A stretch of 9,220 nt of DNA from Bacteroidales bacterium UBA3663 (GCA_002373755.1 DFJU01000117.1:3011-12230), one strand, 5' to 3'; counted from the stretch's first letter, positions 1 to 6,745 are shown. The notes: a model not told the origin generated them from the letters alone. Translations and numbers: made by a program.

Positions 1-25
1 ACTACGACGTCGACCCGCTATAGCC

Positions 26-41
26 TCCCCCAGTTGGGGGG
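26..41. repeat. GC-rich hairpin at the left edge
   Basis: Five C at 27-31 pair with G at 36-40, T26 can wobble with G41, and the loop is AGTT at 32-35. It lies just upstream of the point where homology to the paralogue begins, and the only candidate start codon (TTG at 34) is in its loop. It could be a terminator remnant of an upstream gene, part of a short dispersed repeat, or a rearrangement junction. The window is too short on this side to decide. Confidence 0.4.
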
Positions 42-1554
42 CATAATAGAAGGGACTTTTGTTATACAGAAGGAGGAACTCAAAGGGCGCATCGAGGACT
101 ACGATGCCGAGCATTTCGGCTTCACGTCGATGGCATGCTATTACAACGACTTATTCGAGAAGGACAACACGGTGCTGGTGCTCGACATCGCCGACGACGG
201 TACGTTCTGCAAGAAGTTCCTGGCCAGCCACCCCGTCAGTAATTCTTTTATAGCCGATGGCTCCAAGGTGGGCTTCAATAGTATTCGGTTCTTCGCCCGA
301 CCTGGCGAGACCATCGATGTCACTGTGCGCAAGGTCATGTTTGACTTCTACGAGTGCGTCTATAACAGTGGCAGCAGCCGCGACGTGGAGCGGTGGCTCC
401 GCACGAAGCGCAAACTGGAGGGCGTGACGAAGCCGTTGTGGAAGTTCGATGGAACGTTTGATGAAGCCAACGAGGTGGCCGACGAGGTGTGGCAGCGGGC
501 GATGGCCAGACTGCTGAAGGTGAGCCGCAGCGAGGACTACACACCGATGGAAGTGCAGCTGGCGCTGGCCGACCTTCAGGCCAAGTTCGGAATGGACTAT
601 ATAGGCTGTGTCGTGAGAATTGCCAATGGCTTGGTGAAACACGAGCAGCGCGACAGCGTCTGGTACACTGAGATTCTCGACAGCGAGGAGTGGAAGAAGT
701 ATCTTGACTACGAGACTTACGCCCCCATGCGCCGCATCGACTACGACAATCCGTTGCTCTTCGCCAGCAGTAGTTATGACCTCCTGCAAAACCGCGTCCA
801 GTATGCCAAGCCCGTCAGAGAGGACATGTACAAGGGCATCCTCAGCGAGGAAGGCGGCATGGTAGTGAACTATGAGAATTACTCCAAGAAACTCGCCAAC
901 GGCCTTGCTGCCCTGCGCAAGTTCATGGGTACGAACAGGGAAAACCTGACAGCGCAGATGTGCGTCTATCAGGAAATGGCTCAGGAGTTTGACACTTGGC
1001 GCAATACCGATGATTTGCTCGATAGGCTGTTCCCGCTGTACCTCGATGCCTTGAAGACCCCCTATATCCGCCAGAAGGCCGAACAATTCCGCGACCGCCG
1101 ACTGGCGCAGACCGAACTCGCCACGCCTCTGCCTGACATCCCTGCGGCTGAACTCATCAGAAATCTCAATGCGAAGTTCCCCGGTCGTTTCCTCGTCATC
1201 GACTTCTGGGGCATGTCCTGCGGCCCCTGCCGCGCCGCCATCCAAGCGAGCAAAGACCTACGTACCAGAGTAGCCAAGCGCGATGACGTGAAGCTTGTCT
1301 TCATCGCTGGAGAGCGCACCGCCGATGGCAGCGAAGCCTATCACAATTACGTCAACGAGTGGCTGACCGACGAGGAGACCATTTGCCTCACCAATGGGGA
1401 CTTCGACCGCTTGAGAGAACTGTTCCAGTTCAACGGCATCCCCCACTACGAGACCATCACCCCCGACGGCCGCCGCGTGCGCGAAGACCTCCGCATCCAC
1501 GGCTACGATGACTTCGACTACGAAATCATGCAACTGATGGAGCGGATGAAATGA
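34..1554 (+). CDS. Thioredoxin-like (TlpA/DUF4369-type) protein, 5'-incomplete or N-terminally truncated paralogue
   Basis: Likely envelope thiol-disulfide oxidoreductase of the Bacteroidetes TlpA-like type; substrate unknown. Counting from the TTG at 34, a DUF4369-like beta module spans about residues 14-105, with the conserved run FFARPGETID. A mostly helical region follows at about 110-360, then a thioredoxin domain at about 370-506 with WGMSCGPC (redox Cys396 and Cys399) and a probable cis-proline at Pro470 in NGIPHYET. The next gene, 1712-3778, is a full-length paralogue. Against it this protein lacks about 156 N-terminal residues (signal peptide and module B) and a 25-residue insertion. 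The TTG start lies inside a GC hairpin and no signal peptide follows it, so I doubt this start. The frame has no stop back to base 1, so the gene may begin outside the window. About 500 codons are intact with the active site preserved, which argues against an old pseudogene; recent 5' truncation remains possible. Domain assignment is firm, start is not. Confidence 0.8.
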   Translation: MGGIIEGTFVIQKEELKGRIEDYDAEHFGFTSMACYYNDLFEKDNTVLVLDIADDGTFCKKFLASHPVSNSFIADGSKVGFNSIRFFARPGETIDVTVRKVMFDFYECVYNSGSSRDVERWLRTKRKLEGVTKPLWKFDGTFDEANEVADEVWQRAMARLLKVSRSEDYTPMEVQLALADLQAKFGMDYIGCVVRIANGLVKHEQRDSVWYTEILDSEEWKKYLDYETYAPMRRIDYDNPLLFASSSYDLLQNRVQYAKPVREDMYKGILSEEGGMVVNYENYSKKLANGLAALRKFMGTNRENLTAQMCVYQEMAQEFDTWRNTDDLLDRLFPLYLDALKTPYIRQKAEQFRDRRLAQTELATPLPDIPAAELIRNLNAKFPGRFLVIDFWGMSCGPCRAAIQASKDLRTRVAKRDDVKLVFIAGERTADGSEAYHNYVNEWLTDEETICLTNGDFDRLRELFQFNGIPHYETITPDGRRVREDLRIHGYDDFDYEIMQLMERMK

Positions 1555-1606
1555 GCCTGCCGAAACATTGGCCATAACCATATAACCCCTCAAAAAGCAC
1601 CTTTTC

Positions 1607-1622
1607 TTGCCGGTATCGGCAA
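1607..1622. other. Short perfect hairpin between the two thioredoxin paralogues
   Basis: TTGCCG at 1607-1612 pairs with CGGCAA at 1617-1622 around the loop GTAT. After one mismatch, flanking T and A residues (1604-1605 with 1624-1625) can extend it. It is followed by A residues rather than T on the + strand, so it is not a classical intrinsic terminator for the upstream gene. TTGCCG recurs at 1660-1665. It may be a weak operator or RNA structure in the 157-base gap; no other signal there is convincing. Confidence 0.3.
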
Positions 1623-1711
1623 AAATCACCATTTTTGCAGCCGAAATTGAACATAAAACTTGCCGATAAATCAAGTCCGTATAATTCACCTAACCTCAAA
1701 AACCTTACCCA

Positions 1712-3778
1712 ATGAAACAAACACTATTCACCGCGCTGCTTGCGCTCGTAGCATTGACCGCGCAGGCAAAAATCTACAAGACCATCCAGTCGCCCGAGGT
1801 GATGGCCTGTGTGAACGTACACAACGGCGAACTGAAAGCGCGCGAAGTCGTATTGGCCGACACCGCAACCACCGTGCGCTTCACGATGGACTATAAGCCG
1901 GGAGATTGGTACAGGTTCGTCAGCGCGAGCTACCTGCGGGACGAAGCTGGCAACCGCTATCCGTTGCGCTCGGCCGAGGGGCTGAAACTTGACGAGTGGA
2001 TTCAGTCGCCCGAAAGCGGCAAGACCGACTTCACGATGCACTTCGAGCCGTTGCCCCGCAAGACGCAGGTCTTCGACTTCATCGAGGGCGACAGTCCCAA
2101 CGCGTTCATGCTGCTGGGCATCCACGACAGCACGACTGCATTGCACGCGCCGACGCCCGAAGAACTATTGGCCGCCAACCCCTACACCGTGCCGAGCGAC
2201 TGGCTTGCGACCGACAGCATCACCGTCCGTGGCCGCATCGAGGGATACGATGCCGAGACGTTCGGCTTCACGTCGATGGAGTGCTACTTCAAGGACGAAT
2301 TCGAGAAGGACGACGCGACACTGGTGCTCAACATCATGGCCGATGGCTCGTTCGAAAAAAGCTTTCTGGCCAGCTATCCCATCCGGCAGGTGTTCCGCAC
2401 GCGGGAAACGAAAGTCGGCTTCAGTGAGATCCCTTTCTTCGCACGCCCCGGCGAGACCATCGACATCACCGTGCGGAGGAATGACATCGGCCAATATGAA
2501 TGCCAATACAACAGCGGCAGCAGCCGTGAGGTGGAGCGTTGGTTGAAGTCGAATCTGGATTTCAGCGATTTGTCGTGCCCACTCTTGCGGTTCAAGGGAA
2601 AGTTCAGTGAGGTGGCCGATGTGACCGAACGCACGTGGCGGAACATGCTCTATCGCCTGCAGGCCGAGAGCCGCCGCCTGCACTTCACGCCGATGGAGAT
2701 GCACTTGGCATTGGCCGACATGCAGGTCAACTTCGCCGAGTCGTTCATGAGCTACGCGATGTATCATCGATATGACCTACAGAAGCAGGAGAAACGCGAC
2801 GGCATCTACCACACCGAGATTCTGGACAGCGCGGAGTGGAAAGAACTGAACCGCATGGAAAACTACACGGCACTGCATCGCGTGGATTTTGACAACCCGC
2901 TGCTGCTGTCGAGCGAAAATTACCACTTCGCGCTCAACCGCAACCAGTTCTGCAAGCCCGTCATGACCCGCAGATACAAAGGCATTGCCGATACAGACGG
3001 CGGCTTCATAATCAACGCGGAAAACGAGATAAAGACATTGGCCAATGTGCGTGCCGCCCTGCGCGAACTGATGGGCACCGCCACGGACAACCTGTTGGCG
3101 CAGCTATGCATCTACAAGGAGATGCTCAGCAACTTCGACACGTGGCGGGAAGAGGAGGAGCAGGGGGTTCTGGAAATCATGGCCGAAGAGTCTTGGAGCG
3201 ATGACCTGAAGCAAGAGGAGATTGCCAAGATCGCGACGCTCTCGAAGATGATGCCACTCTACCTTGAGGCATTGGCCAACCCCTACATCCGCCAGAAGGC
3301 CGAGCAGTATCAAGCCCGCAAGATGGCACAGACGGAGCTTGCCGAGCCGCTGCCTGCCGACAATCCATCGGCCGACCTCATCCGCTCGCTCACGAAAAAA
3401 TATCCCGGCCGATACCTCGTCATCGACTTCTGGGGAATGGGTTGCGGTCCATGCCGCATGGCCATCCAAGACAGCAAGGCCCTGCGTGCCGAGGTGGCCA
3501 AGCGCGACGACGTGAAGCTCATCTTCATTGCCGGTGAACGCACCACCGAGGGCAGCGACGCCTACCGGAAATACGTCAGCGAGTGGTTGGCCGACGAGGA
3601 GACAATCTGCGTCCTCGATGCCGACTTCACGCGCCTGCAGGAGCTTTTCCGTTTCAACGGCATTCCGCACTACGAGACCATCACGCCCGACGGCCGCCGT
3701 GTGCGTGAAGACCTCCGCATTGACGGATTCCATAACTTCGACCACGACATCAGGCAGCTGATGGAGCGGATGAAGTGA
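1712..3778 (+). CDS. Secreted multidomain thioredoxin-like (TlpA/DUF4369-type) protein
   Basis: Exported thioredoxin-fold protein, probably periplasmic or outer-membrane associated; physiological substrate unknown. Residues 1-19 form a type I signal peptide ending AQA, cleaved before Lys20. Module B spans about 42-139 (anchors REVV, SYLRDEAGNRY, HFEP, FDF, GIHD). A DUF4369-like module follows at about 168-260 (GRIEGYD, FFARPGETID), then a long helical region at about 265-540. The C-terminal thioredoxin domain, about 552-688, has WGMGCGPC (Cys578 and Cys581) and a probable cis-proline, Pro652, in NGIPHYET. At 688 residues it is much longer than ordinary DUF4369-thioredoxin proteins, because of module B and the helical part. 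An acidic insertion at about 480-505 is absent from the upstream paralogue. The ATG at 1712 is chosen because the signal peptide starts exactly there. The gene lies 157 bases after the paralogue; I see no strong promoter or terminator between them. A classical reductant partner is not encoded nearby. Confidence 0.88.
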   Translation: MKQTLFTALLALVALTAQAKIYKTIQSPEVMACVNVHNGELKAREVVLADTATTVRFTMDYKPGDWYRFVSASYLRDEAGNRYPLRSAEGLKLDEWIQSPESGKTDFTMHFEPLPRKTQVFDFIEGDSPNAFMLLGIHDSTTALHAPTPEELLAANPYTVPSDWLATDSITVRGRIEGYDAETFGFTSMECYFKDEFEKDDATLVLNIMADGSFEKSFLASYPIRQVFRTRETKVGFSEIPFFARPGETIDITVRRNDIGQYECQYNSGSSREVERWLKSNLDFSDLSCPLLRFKGKFSEVADVTERTWRNMLYRLQAESRRLHFTPMEMHLALADMQVNFAESFMSYAMYHRYDLQKQEKRDGIYHTEILDSAEWKELNRMENYTALHRVDFDNPLLLSSENYHFALNRNQFCKPVMTRRYKGIADTDGGFIINAENEIKTLANVRAALRELMGTATDNLLAQLCIYKEMLSNFDTWREEEEQGVLEIMAEESWSDDLKQEEIAKIATLSKMMPLYLEALANPYIRQKAEQYQARKMAQTELAEPLPADNPSADLIRSLTKKYPGRYLVIDFWGMGCGPCRMAIQDSKALRAEVAKRDDVKLIFIAGERTTEGSDAYRKYVSEWLADEETICVLDADFTRLQELFRFNGIPHYETITPDGRRVREDLRIDGFHNFDHDIRQLMERMK

Positions 3779-3813
3779 TTCGTCTGGGGCATCGGCCAAA
3801 AACTCAAAAAAAT

Positions 3814-3850
3814 TGCACAGAAAACAAAGAAAAACTTGGTTTACTGTGCA
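3814..3850. promoter_or_regulatory. Spaced 7-bp inverted repeat upstream of the GH43 gene (possible operator)
   Basis: TGCACAG at 3814-3820 and its exact reverse complement CTGTGCA at 3844-3850 are separated by 23 A-rich bases. Centre-to-centre spacing is 30 bases, about three helical turns, so both half-sites would face the same side of the DNA. Each arm is also part of a direct repeat ending CAGAAA. The location, 70-106 bases before the start codon, suits a regulator site. Which regulator, if any, is unknown, and a 7-bp match can arise by chance. Confidence 0.35.
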
Positions 3851-3871
3851 GAAATTTATAACATACTGTCA

Positions 3872-3919
3872 TCAACCTCACAACCTCATAACCTAAAGAC
3901 CTCAAAACCTCACAACTCA
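3872..3919 (+). repeat. Degenerate AACCTCA tandem repeat in the GH43 leader
   Basis: Five imperfect 7-9-base units of the form AACCTCA or ACCTAAA run without interruption into the ATG at 3920. A shorter version of the same pattern (TAACCTCAAA, AACCTTACCC) lies at 1691-1710, directly before the start codon of the thioredoxin gene at 1712. The tract replaces any Shine-Dalgarno sequence, which Bacteroidetes genes normally lack. Copy-number change could alter the leader length; the tract has no G-rich complement and no hairpin that I can see. Confidence 0.6.
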
Positions 3920-5041
3920 ATGAAACTAACCTTATTCACCGCGCTTTTCGCCCTCATCGCATTGGCCACAAGCGCACAGACCATCCGCAGCGGCGAAATC
4001 TGGCCCGACACCGACGGCCGGCACATCAACGCACACGGAGGCGGCATCCTGCGCCACGGCGACACCTACTATTGGTTCGGCGAACACAAGTCGGACCACA
4101 CGAGCAACGCCCTCGTCGGCGTGACCTGCTATGCCTCGACCGACCTCACGACGTGGCGTAACTGCGGCGTGGCTCTTGCCGTGAGCGACTCGGCGGGCAG
4201 CGACATCGAACGTGGCTGCATCATCGAGCGTCCGAAGGTCATCTACAACCCACAGACGGGCAAGTTCTGCATGTGGTTCCACCTCGAACTGAAGGGCCAG
4301 GGCTACAACGCGGCGCGCTTCGGAGTGGCTGTTGCCGATGCACCTGAAGGCCCCTACCGCTTCCTCTATTCACAGCGCGCCAATGCAGGACGTTGGCCGA
4401 TGGAGTTCGACGCCGAGGCATTGGCCATAACCGACACGCTCGACATCGCCCACTTCCAGCAATGGTGGACACCGGCGTGGCACCGCGCCATCGGCCAAGG
4501 CCTCTTCGTGAAACGCGACTTCGAGGGCGGACAGATGTCGCGCGACATGACGCTCTACGTGGACGATGACGGCCGGGCGTACCACATCTTCTCGTCGGAG
4601 GACAATCTGACGCTCCACATCGCCGAATTGGCCGACGACTTCCTGCACCACACTGGCCGCTACACTCGCGTAGCGCCTGCCGGACACAACGAGGCACCCG
4701 CCCTGTTCAAGCACGACGGCACCTACTGGATGATCACATCGGGCTGCACGGGCTGGGAGCCGAACGAGGCGCGAATGTTCTCCGCACCAAGCATCTGGGG
4801 ACCGTGGACGCAGCACGAAAGCCCCTGCATCGGCCCCAATGCCAACAAGACCTTCGGCGGACAAAGTACCTTCGTGCTGGAAATCAAGGGCGAAACCGAC
4901 GCCGACGAACCGCGCTTCATCTTCATGGCCGACATCTGGCGTCCGCGTCACCCGAGCGATGCCCGCTATATCTGGCTGCCCATCGAATTTGAGGCCGGGA
5001 AACCCGTCGTCAAGTGGCGCGGCGGGCTGACTTTGCAATAA
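3920..5041 (+). CDS. Secreted GH43 glycoside hydrolase, exo-beta-1,3-galactanase-like (subfamily 24/34 type)
   Basis: Predicted to release sugar from the side or main chains of plant arabinogalactan; the exact bond is not proven. The 373-residue protein has a type I signal peptide (residues 1-19, ...ATSA before Gln20) and then a single five-bladed propeller domain. Recognised blocks are WPDTDGRHINAHGGGIL (29-44), YYWFGEHK (50-57), ERPKVIYN (103-110), SRDMTLYVDDDGRAY (207-221), GHNEAPALFK (255-264), MITSGCTGWEPNEARMFSAP (271-290) and GGQSTFV (313-319). The usual GH43 'DP' aspartate in blade 1 is replaced by HGGG. Glu103, Glu258 and Gln315 sit where the exo-1,3-galactanase group has its catalytic trio as I recall it, with Glu258 as acid. 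ATG 3920 is chosen because the signal peptide starts there; the frame is open back to 3836 but that part is leader repeat. No SusC/SusD genes are visible, so a polysaccharide locus is not shown. Enzyme family certain, substrate probable. Confidence 0.88.
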   Translation: MKLTLFTALFALIALATSAQTIRSGEIWPDTDGRHINAHGGGILRHGDTYYWFGEHKSDHTSNALVGVTCYASTDLTTWRNCGVALAVSDSAGSDIERGCIIERPKVIYNPQTGKFCMWFHLELKGQGYNAARFGVAVADAPEGPYRFLYSQRANAGRWPMEFDAEALAITDTLDIAHFQQWWTPAWHRAIGQGLFVKRDFEGGQMSRDMTLYVDDDGRAYHIFSSEDNLTLHIAELADDFLHHTGRYTRVAPAGHNEAPALFKHDGTYWMITSGCTGWEPNEARMFSAPSIWGPWTQHESPCIGPNANKTFGGQSTFVLEIKGETDADEPRFIFMADIWRPRHPSDARYIWLPIEFEAGKPVVKWRGGLTLQ

Positions 5042-5055
5042 TCATCCGTCCAACC

Positions 5056-5087
5056 TTTGCAAAAACGCCAGAAACTCATTATTTTTG
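5056..5087 (+). promoter_or_regulatory. Bacteroidetes-type promoter for the 5141 lipoprotein gene
   Basis: A -33 element TTTG at 5056-5059 and a -7 element TATTTTTG at 5080-5087 are separated by 20 bases. The -7 element is an exact match to TAnnTTTG, the consensus of the Bacteroidetes primary sigma factor, and the spacing is in the usual range. Transcription should start near 5093-5096, leaving a leader of about 45 bases before the ATG at 5141. It implies that the lipoprotein is not solely dependent on transcription through the GH43 gene. Confidence 0.7.
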
Positions 5088-5140
5088 CACCGACAAACAA
5101 AACAATACCATTATTCACTTAATTACCTCTTCACAAACCT

Positions 5141-6133
5141 ATGACACCTACATTCTTCTCTTTAGGCACTTCAGCCGTGCGCCACGCAACCTATCGTAAT
5201 GCACTACACGACTTTCAAGCCTCTGCCCGACGCCATCTGCGGCACATCGCCGTCGCCAGCATGCTCGGATTCTGTTCCGTCGGATTCGTGGCCTGCAACG
5301 GTGAAGCATCGGCCGAAATATCGCCCGAAATCCAACAGGCACTGAAGGCGCTGGAGTCGCCCTACGAATTGCAGTTCACACTGATCGGCATTGTTGACGA
5401 AGACGTTACCGATTCGTGCTACAACATCTATTTGGGCGACGATTTCATGCACATCGACGAAAATGCTCCTGCAATCGCGTCGGTTCCCATCGTCAACCAT
5501 CGCTTCCAATACACCATCCCGCTGAAGAAGCTGACAGCAGGACGTGTGCGCTGCGTCTATCCGGGCAACAAGCTGAGCGACGAATGGGCAGACCTGTGGT
5601 TCGCTCCTGGCACGGTGCTCACATTCCACGTGAACGAAGGCAGCTACGACCGCGACCCGAACAACTACTACGTGAAACGCGTCTTCGACAGCGCTGCCGC
5701 CCTGCGCGAAGCCACCGGAATGTGGTCGCCATATCTGCCGAAAGTCAAGGGCAAGAAATGGAGCCGCACCAACTTCGAAAAGGAAAACTATGCTCTGTCG
5801 AAGCGCAACGTGCGCGAGGTCATCTTCGGCAAGGATGAAACCATTCTGCGCATCACGACCGACGAATTCAATGCCAACGACCGCATCCCGATGGACTCCT
5901 ACCTCAAGGACAAGGACGGCAAGACCTACAAGATGAAACGTGCCGTCTTCAGCAGCGACGTGAAGGGAATCACCGAGCAGGAGGCACTCACCTTCGGAGC
6001 CTACTACGCCTTCGAGCCGATGCACTCGGCCATCAAGTACTTCGACCTTCACATTCCGCAGAATTCATCGAACGCGGCCTACAGCGAGTACATCATTTTC
6101 GGCATACACAACGACGGAGGCGCCTCCGAATAA
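5141..6133 (+). CDS. Putative lipoprotein with DUF4369-like module and thioredoxin-associated module B
   Basis: Function unknown; probably an envelope lipoprotein. Residues about 29-52 (RRHLRH, then a hydrophobic stretch, then GFVAC) look like a signal peptidase II signal with Cys52 as the lipidated residue, although Phe at -3 is not ideal. The 28 or so residues before it make an unusually long n-region. An in-frame ATG at 5261 would begin inside the hydrophobic part without positive charges, so 5141 is preferred; it also fits the promoter at 5056-5087. A DUF4369-like beta module spans about 75-165 (FTLIGIVDED, NIYLGDD, LWFAPGTVLTFHV). Residues about 222-326 match module B of the thioredoxin protein at 1712 (REVIF, SYLKDKDGKTY, FEP, FDL, FGIHND). 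The two modules are in the opposite order, and there is no thioredoxin domain or CxxC motif. It may be a binding or scaffold version of the family. The gene ends before a strong hairpin terminator. Confidence 0.72.
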   Translation: MTPTFFSLGTSAVRHATYRNALHDFQASARRHLRHIAVASMLGFCSVGFVACNGEASAEISPEIQQALKALESPYELQFTLIGIVDEDVTDSCYNIYLGDDFMHIDENAPAIASVPIVNHRFQYTIPLKKLTAGRVRCVYPGNKLSDEWADLWFAPGTVLTFHVNEGSYDRDPNNYYVKRVFDSAAALREATGMWSPYLPKVKGKKWSRTNFEKENYALSKRNVREVIFGKDETILRITTDEFNANDRIPMDSYLKDKDGKTYKMKRAVFSSDVKGITEQEALTFGAYYAFEPMHSAIKYFDLHIPQNSSNAAYSEYIIFGIHNDGGASE

Positions 6134-6157
6134 GGCGCGAAAATCCGCGTAACGACA

Positions 6158-6215
6158 AAAAAAACGAATCTATCGAATTGGACAAAAATCCGGAGTTCGA
6201 TAGATTCGTTTTTTT
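6158..6215. terminator. Bidirectional intrinsic terminator between convergent genes
   Basis: A perfect 20-base inverted repeat has arms at 6158-6177 and 6196-6215 and an 18-base loop. Each arm combines a 13-base core (CGAATCTATCGAA and its complement) with a run of seven A or T, so a T tract follows the stem on both strands. The loop can form a small inner GGA/TCC pairing. It lies 24 bases after the stop of the + strand lipoprotein gene and 17 bases after the stop of the - strand YgbA-like gene, as expected for a shared terminator. Confidence 0.9.
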
Positions 6216-6232
6216 ATGTAATCAGCTCACCC

Positions 6233-6745
6233 TCAGCGGCTACGACGATTTTTCCACCAACTTTTCACGCGGTTGAAACCTTCAACGCCAAGGATGGAAA
6301 GTCCGCCATACTGACACGTCTTGGCCAATCCGAAAAAGACGACCCAAAGCACGCCTTTCGTGGCAGCCGAAATTGACAACAGCATCTGCGCGAACGAAAT
6401 GATATAGAACGGAATACACATCGCCATCACAATCAGGCCGGTGCGGAACGACAGACCCTGCAACCAGTGCAGAATTGCCTCTTTCGGCATATAGAGAATC
6501 ATACGCGGACCGACCCAACGCATCACTTCGCGGATCTGCTCGCGTTCTTTAGTCGCGTAGCAGTGTGTCTGGCAACGACGGCAGGCGCGTTTCTGTTCAC
6601 CATAGCGGCAAAGGTCAAGCCGATGCTCGGCATATTGGCAAAGCTGCTCATATTCGTCGGGCATCGCATCGAGCTTCAAACGGTGCTTGCAATAGAGTTC
6701 AATCATGCGGCGCACCGTCCGTTTTTCCTTCTCTATTTTTGTCAT
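6233..6745 (-). CDS. YgbA-type 'nitrous oxide-stimulated promoter' family protein with C-terminal membrane extension
   Basis: Residues about 6-97 match the nitrous oxide-stimulated promoter family (PF11756, YgbA), linked in enterobacteria to recovery from nitrosative stress; its biochemistry is not settled. Recognised features are MIELYCKHRL near the start, LCQYAEHRLDLCRYGE, the cysteine cluster Cys46, Cys55, Cys58 and Cys62, and the block IREVMRWVGPRMILYMP (71-87). The cluster could bind metal or an iron-sulfur centre (inference). At 170 residues it exceeds YgbA (about 117 as I recall) by a C-terminal extension, about 98-170. This holds two probable membrane segments (about 103-125 and 130-153) and ends in a basic WWKNRRSR tail. 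The protein is therefore probably anchored in the inner membrane with the cysteine domain in the cytoplasm. It starts 23 bases after the flavodoxin gene stop, suggesting one transcript with it, and ends at the shared terminator. Confidence 0.82.
   Translation of the reverse strand: MTKIEKEKRTVRRMIELYCKHRLKLDAMPDEYEQLCQYAEHRLDLCRYGEQKRACRRCQTHCYATKEREQIREVMRWVGPRMILYMPKEAILHWLQGLSFRTGLIVMAMCIPFYIISFAQMLLSISAATKGVLWVVFFGLAKTCQYGGLSILGVEGFNRVKSWWKNRRSR

Noticed and set aside
151..1245. 364-codon open frame on the - strand opposite the first thioredoxin gene
   Set aside because: It is a shadow frame: its translation shows no recognisable family or export signal, and the + strand frame has clear DUF4369-like and thioredoxin motifs conserved in the paralogue.
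1660..1685. TTGCCG and TATAAT resembling an E. coli-type promoter before the thioredoxin gene at 1712
   Set aside because: Spacing is only 14 bases, and this consensus is not the one used by the Bacteroidetes primary sigma factor.
3836..3919. N-terminal extension of the GH43 reading frame to base 3836
   Set aside because: The extra 28 codons translate the AACCTCA leader repeat. A perfect signal peptide starts at the ATG at 3920, and an extension would bury it.
5204..6052. 282-codon open frame on the - strand opposite the lipoprotein gene
   Set aside because: Composition-driven antisense frame. The + strand gene has a promoter, a lipobox and a module shared with another protein.
6115..6128. 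14-base perfect palindrome CGGAGGCGCCTCCG at the end of the lipoprotein gene
   Set aside because: It has no loop, codes for ordinary residues near the C-terminus, and one such palindrome in 9 kb of GC-rich DNA is not surprising. The real terminator lies just downstream.
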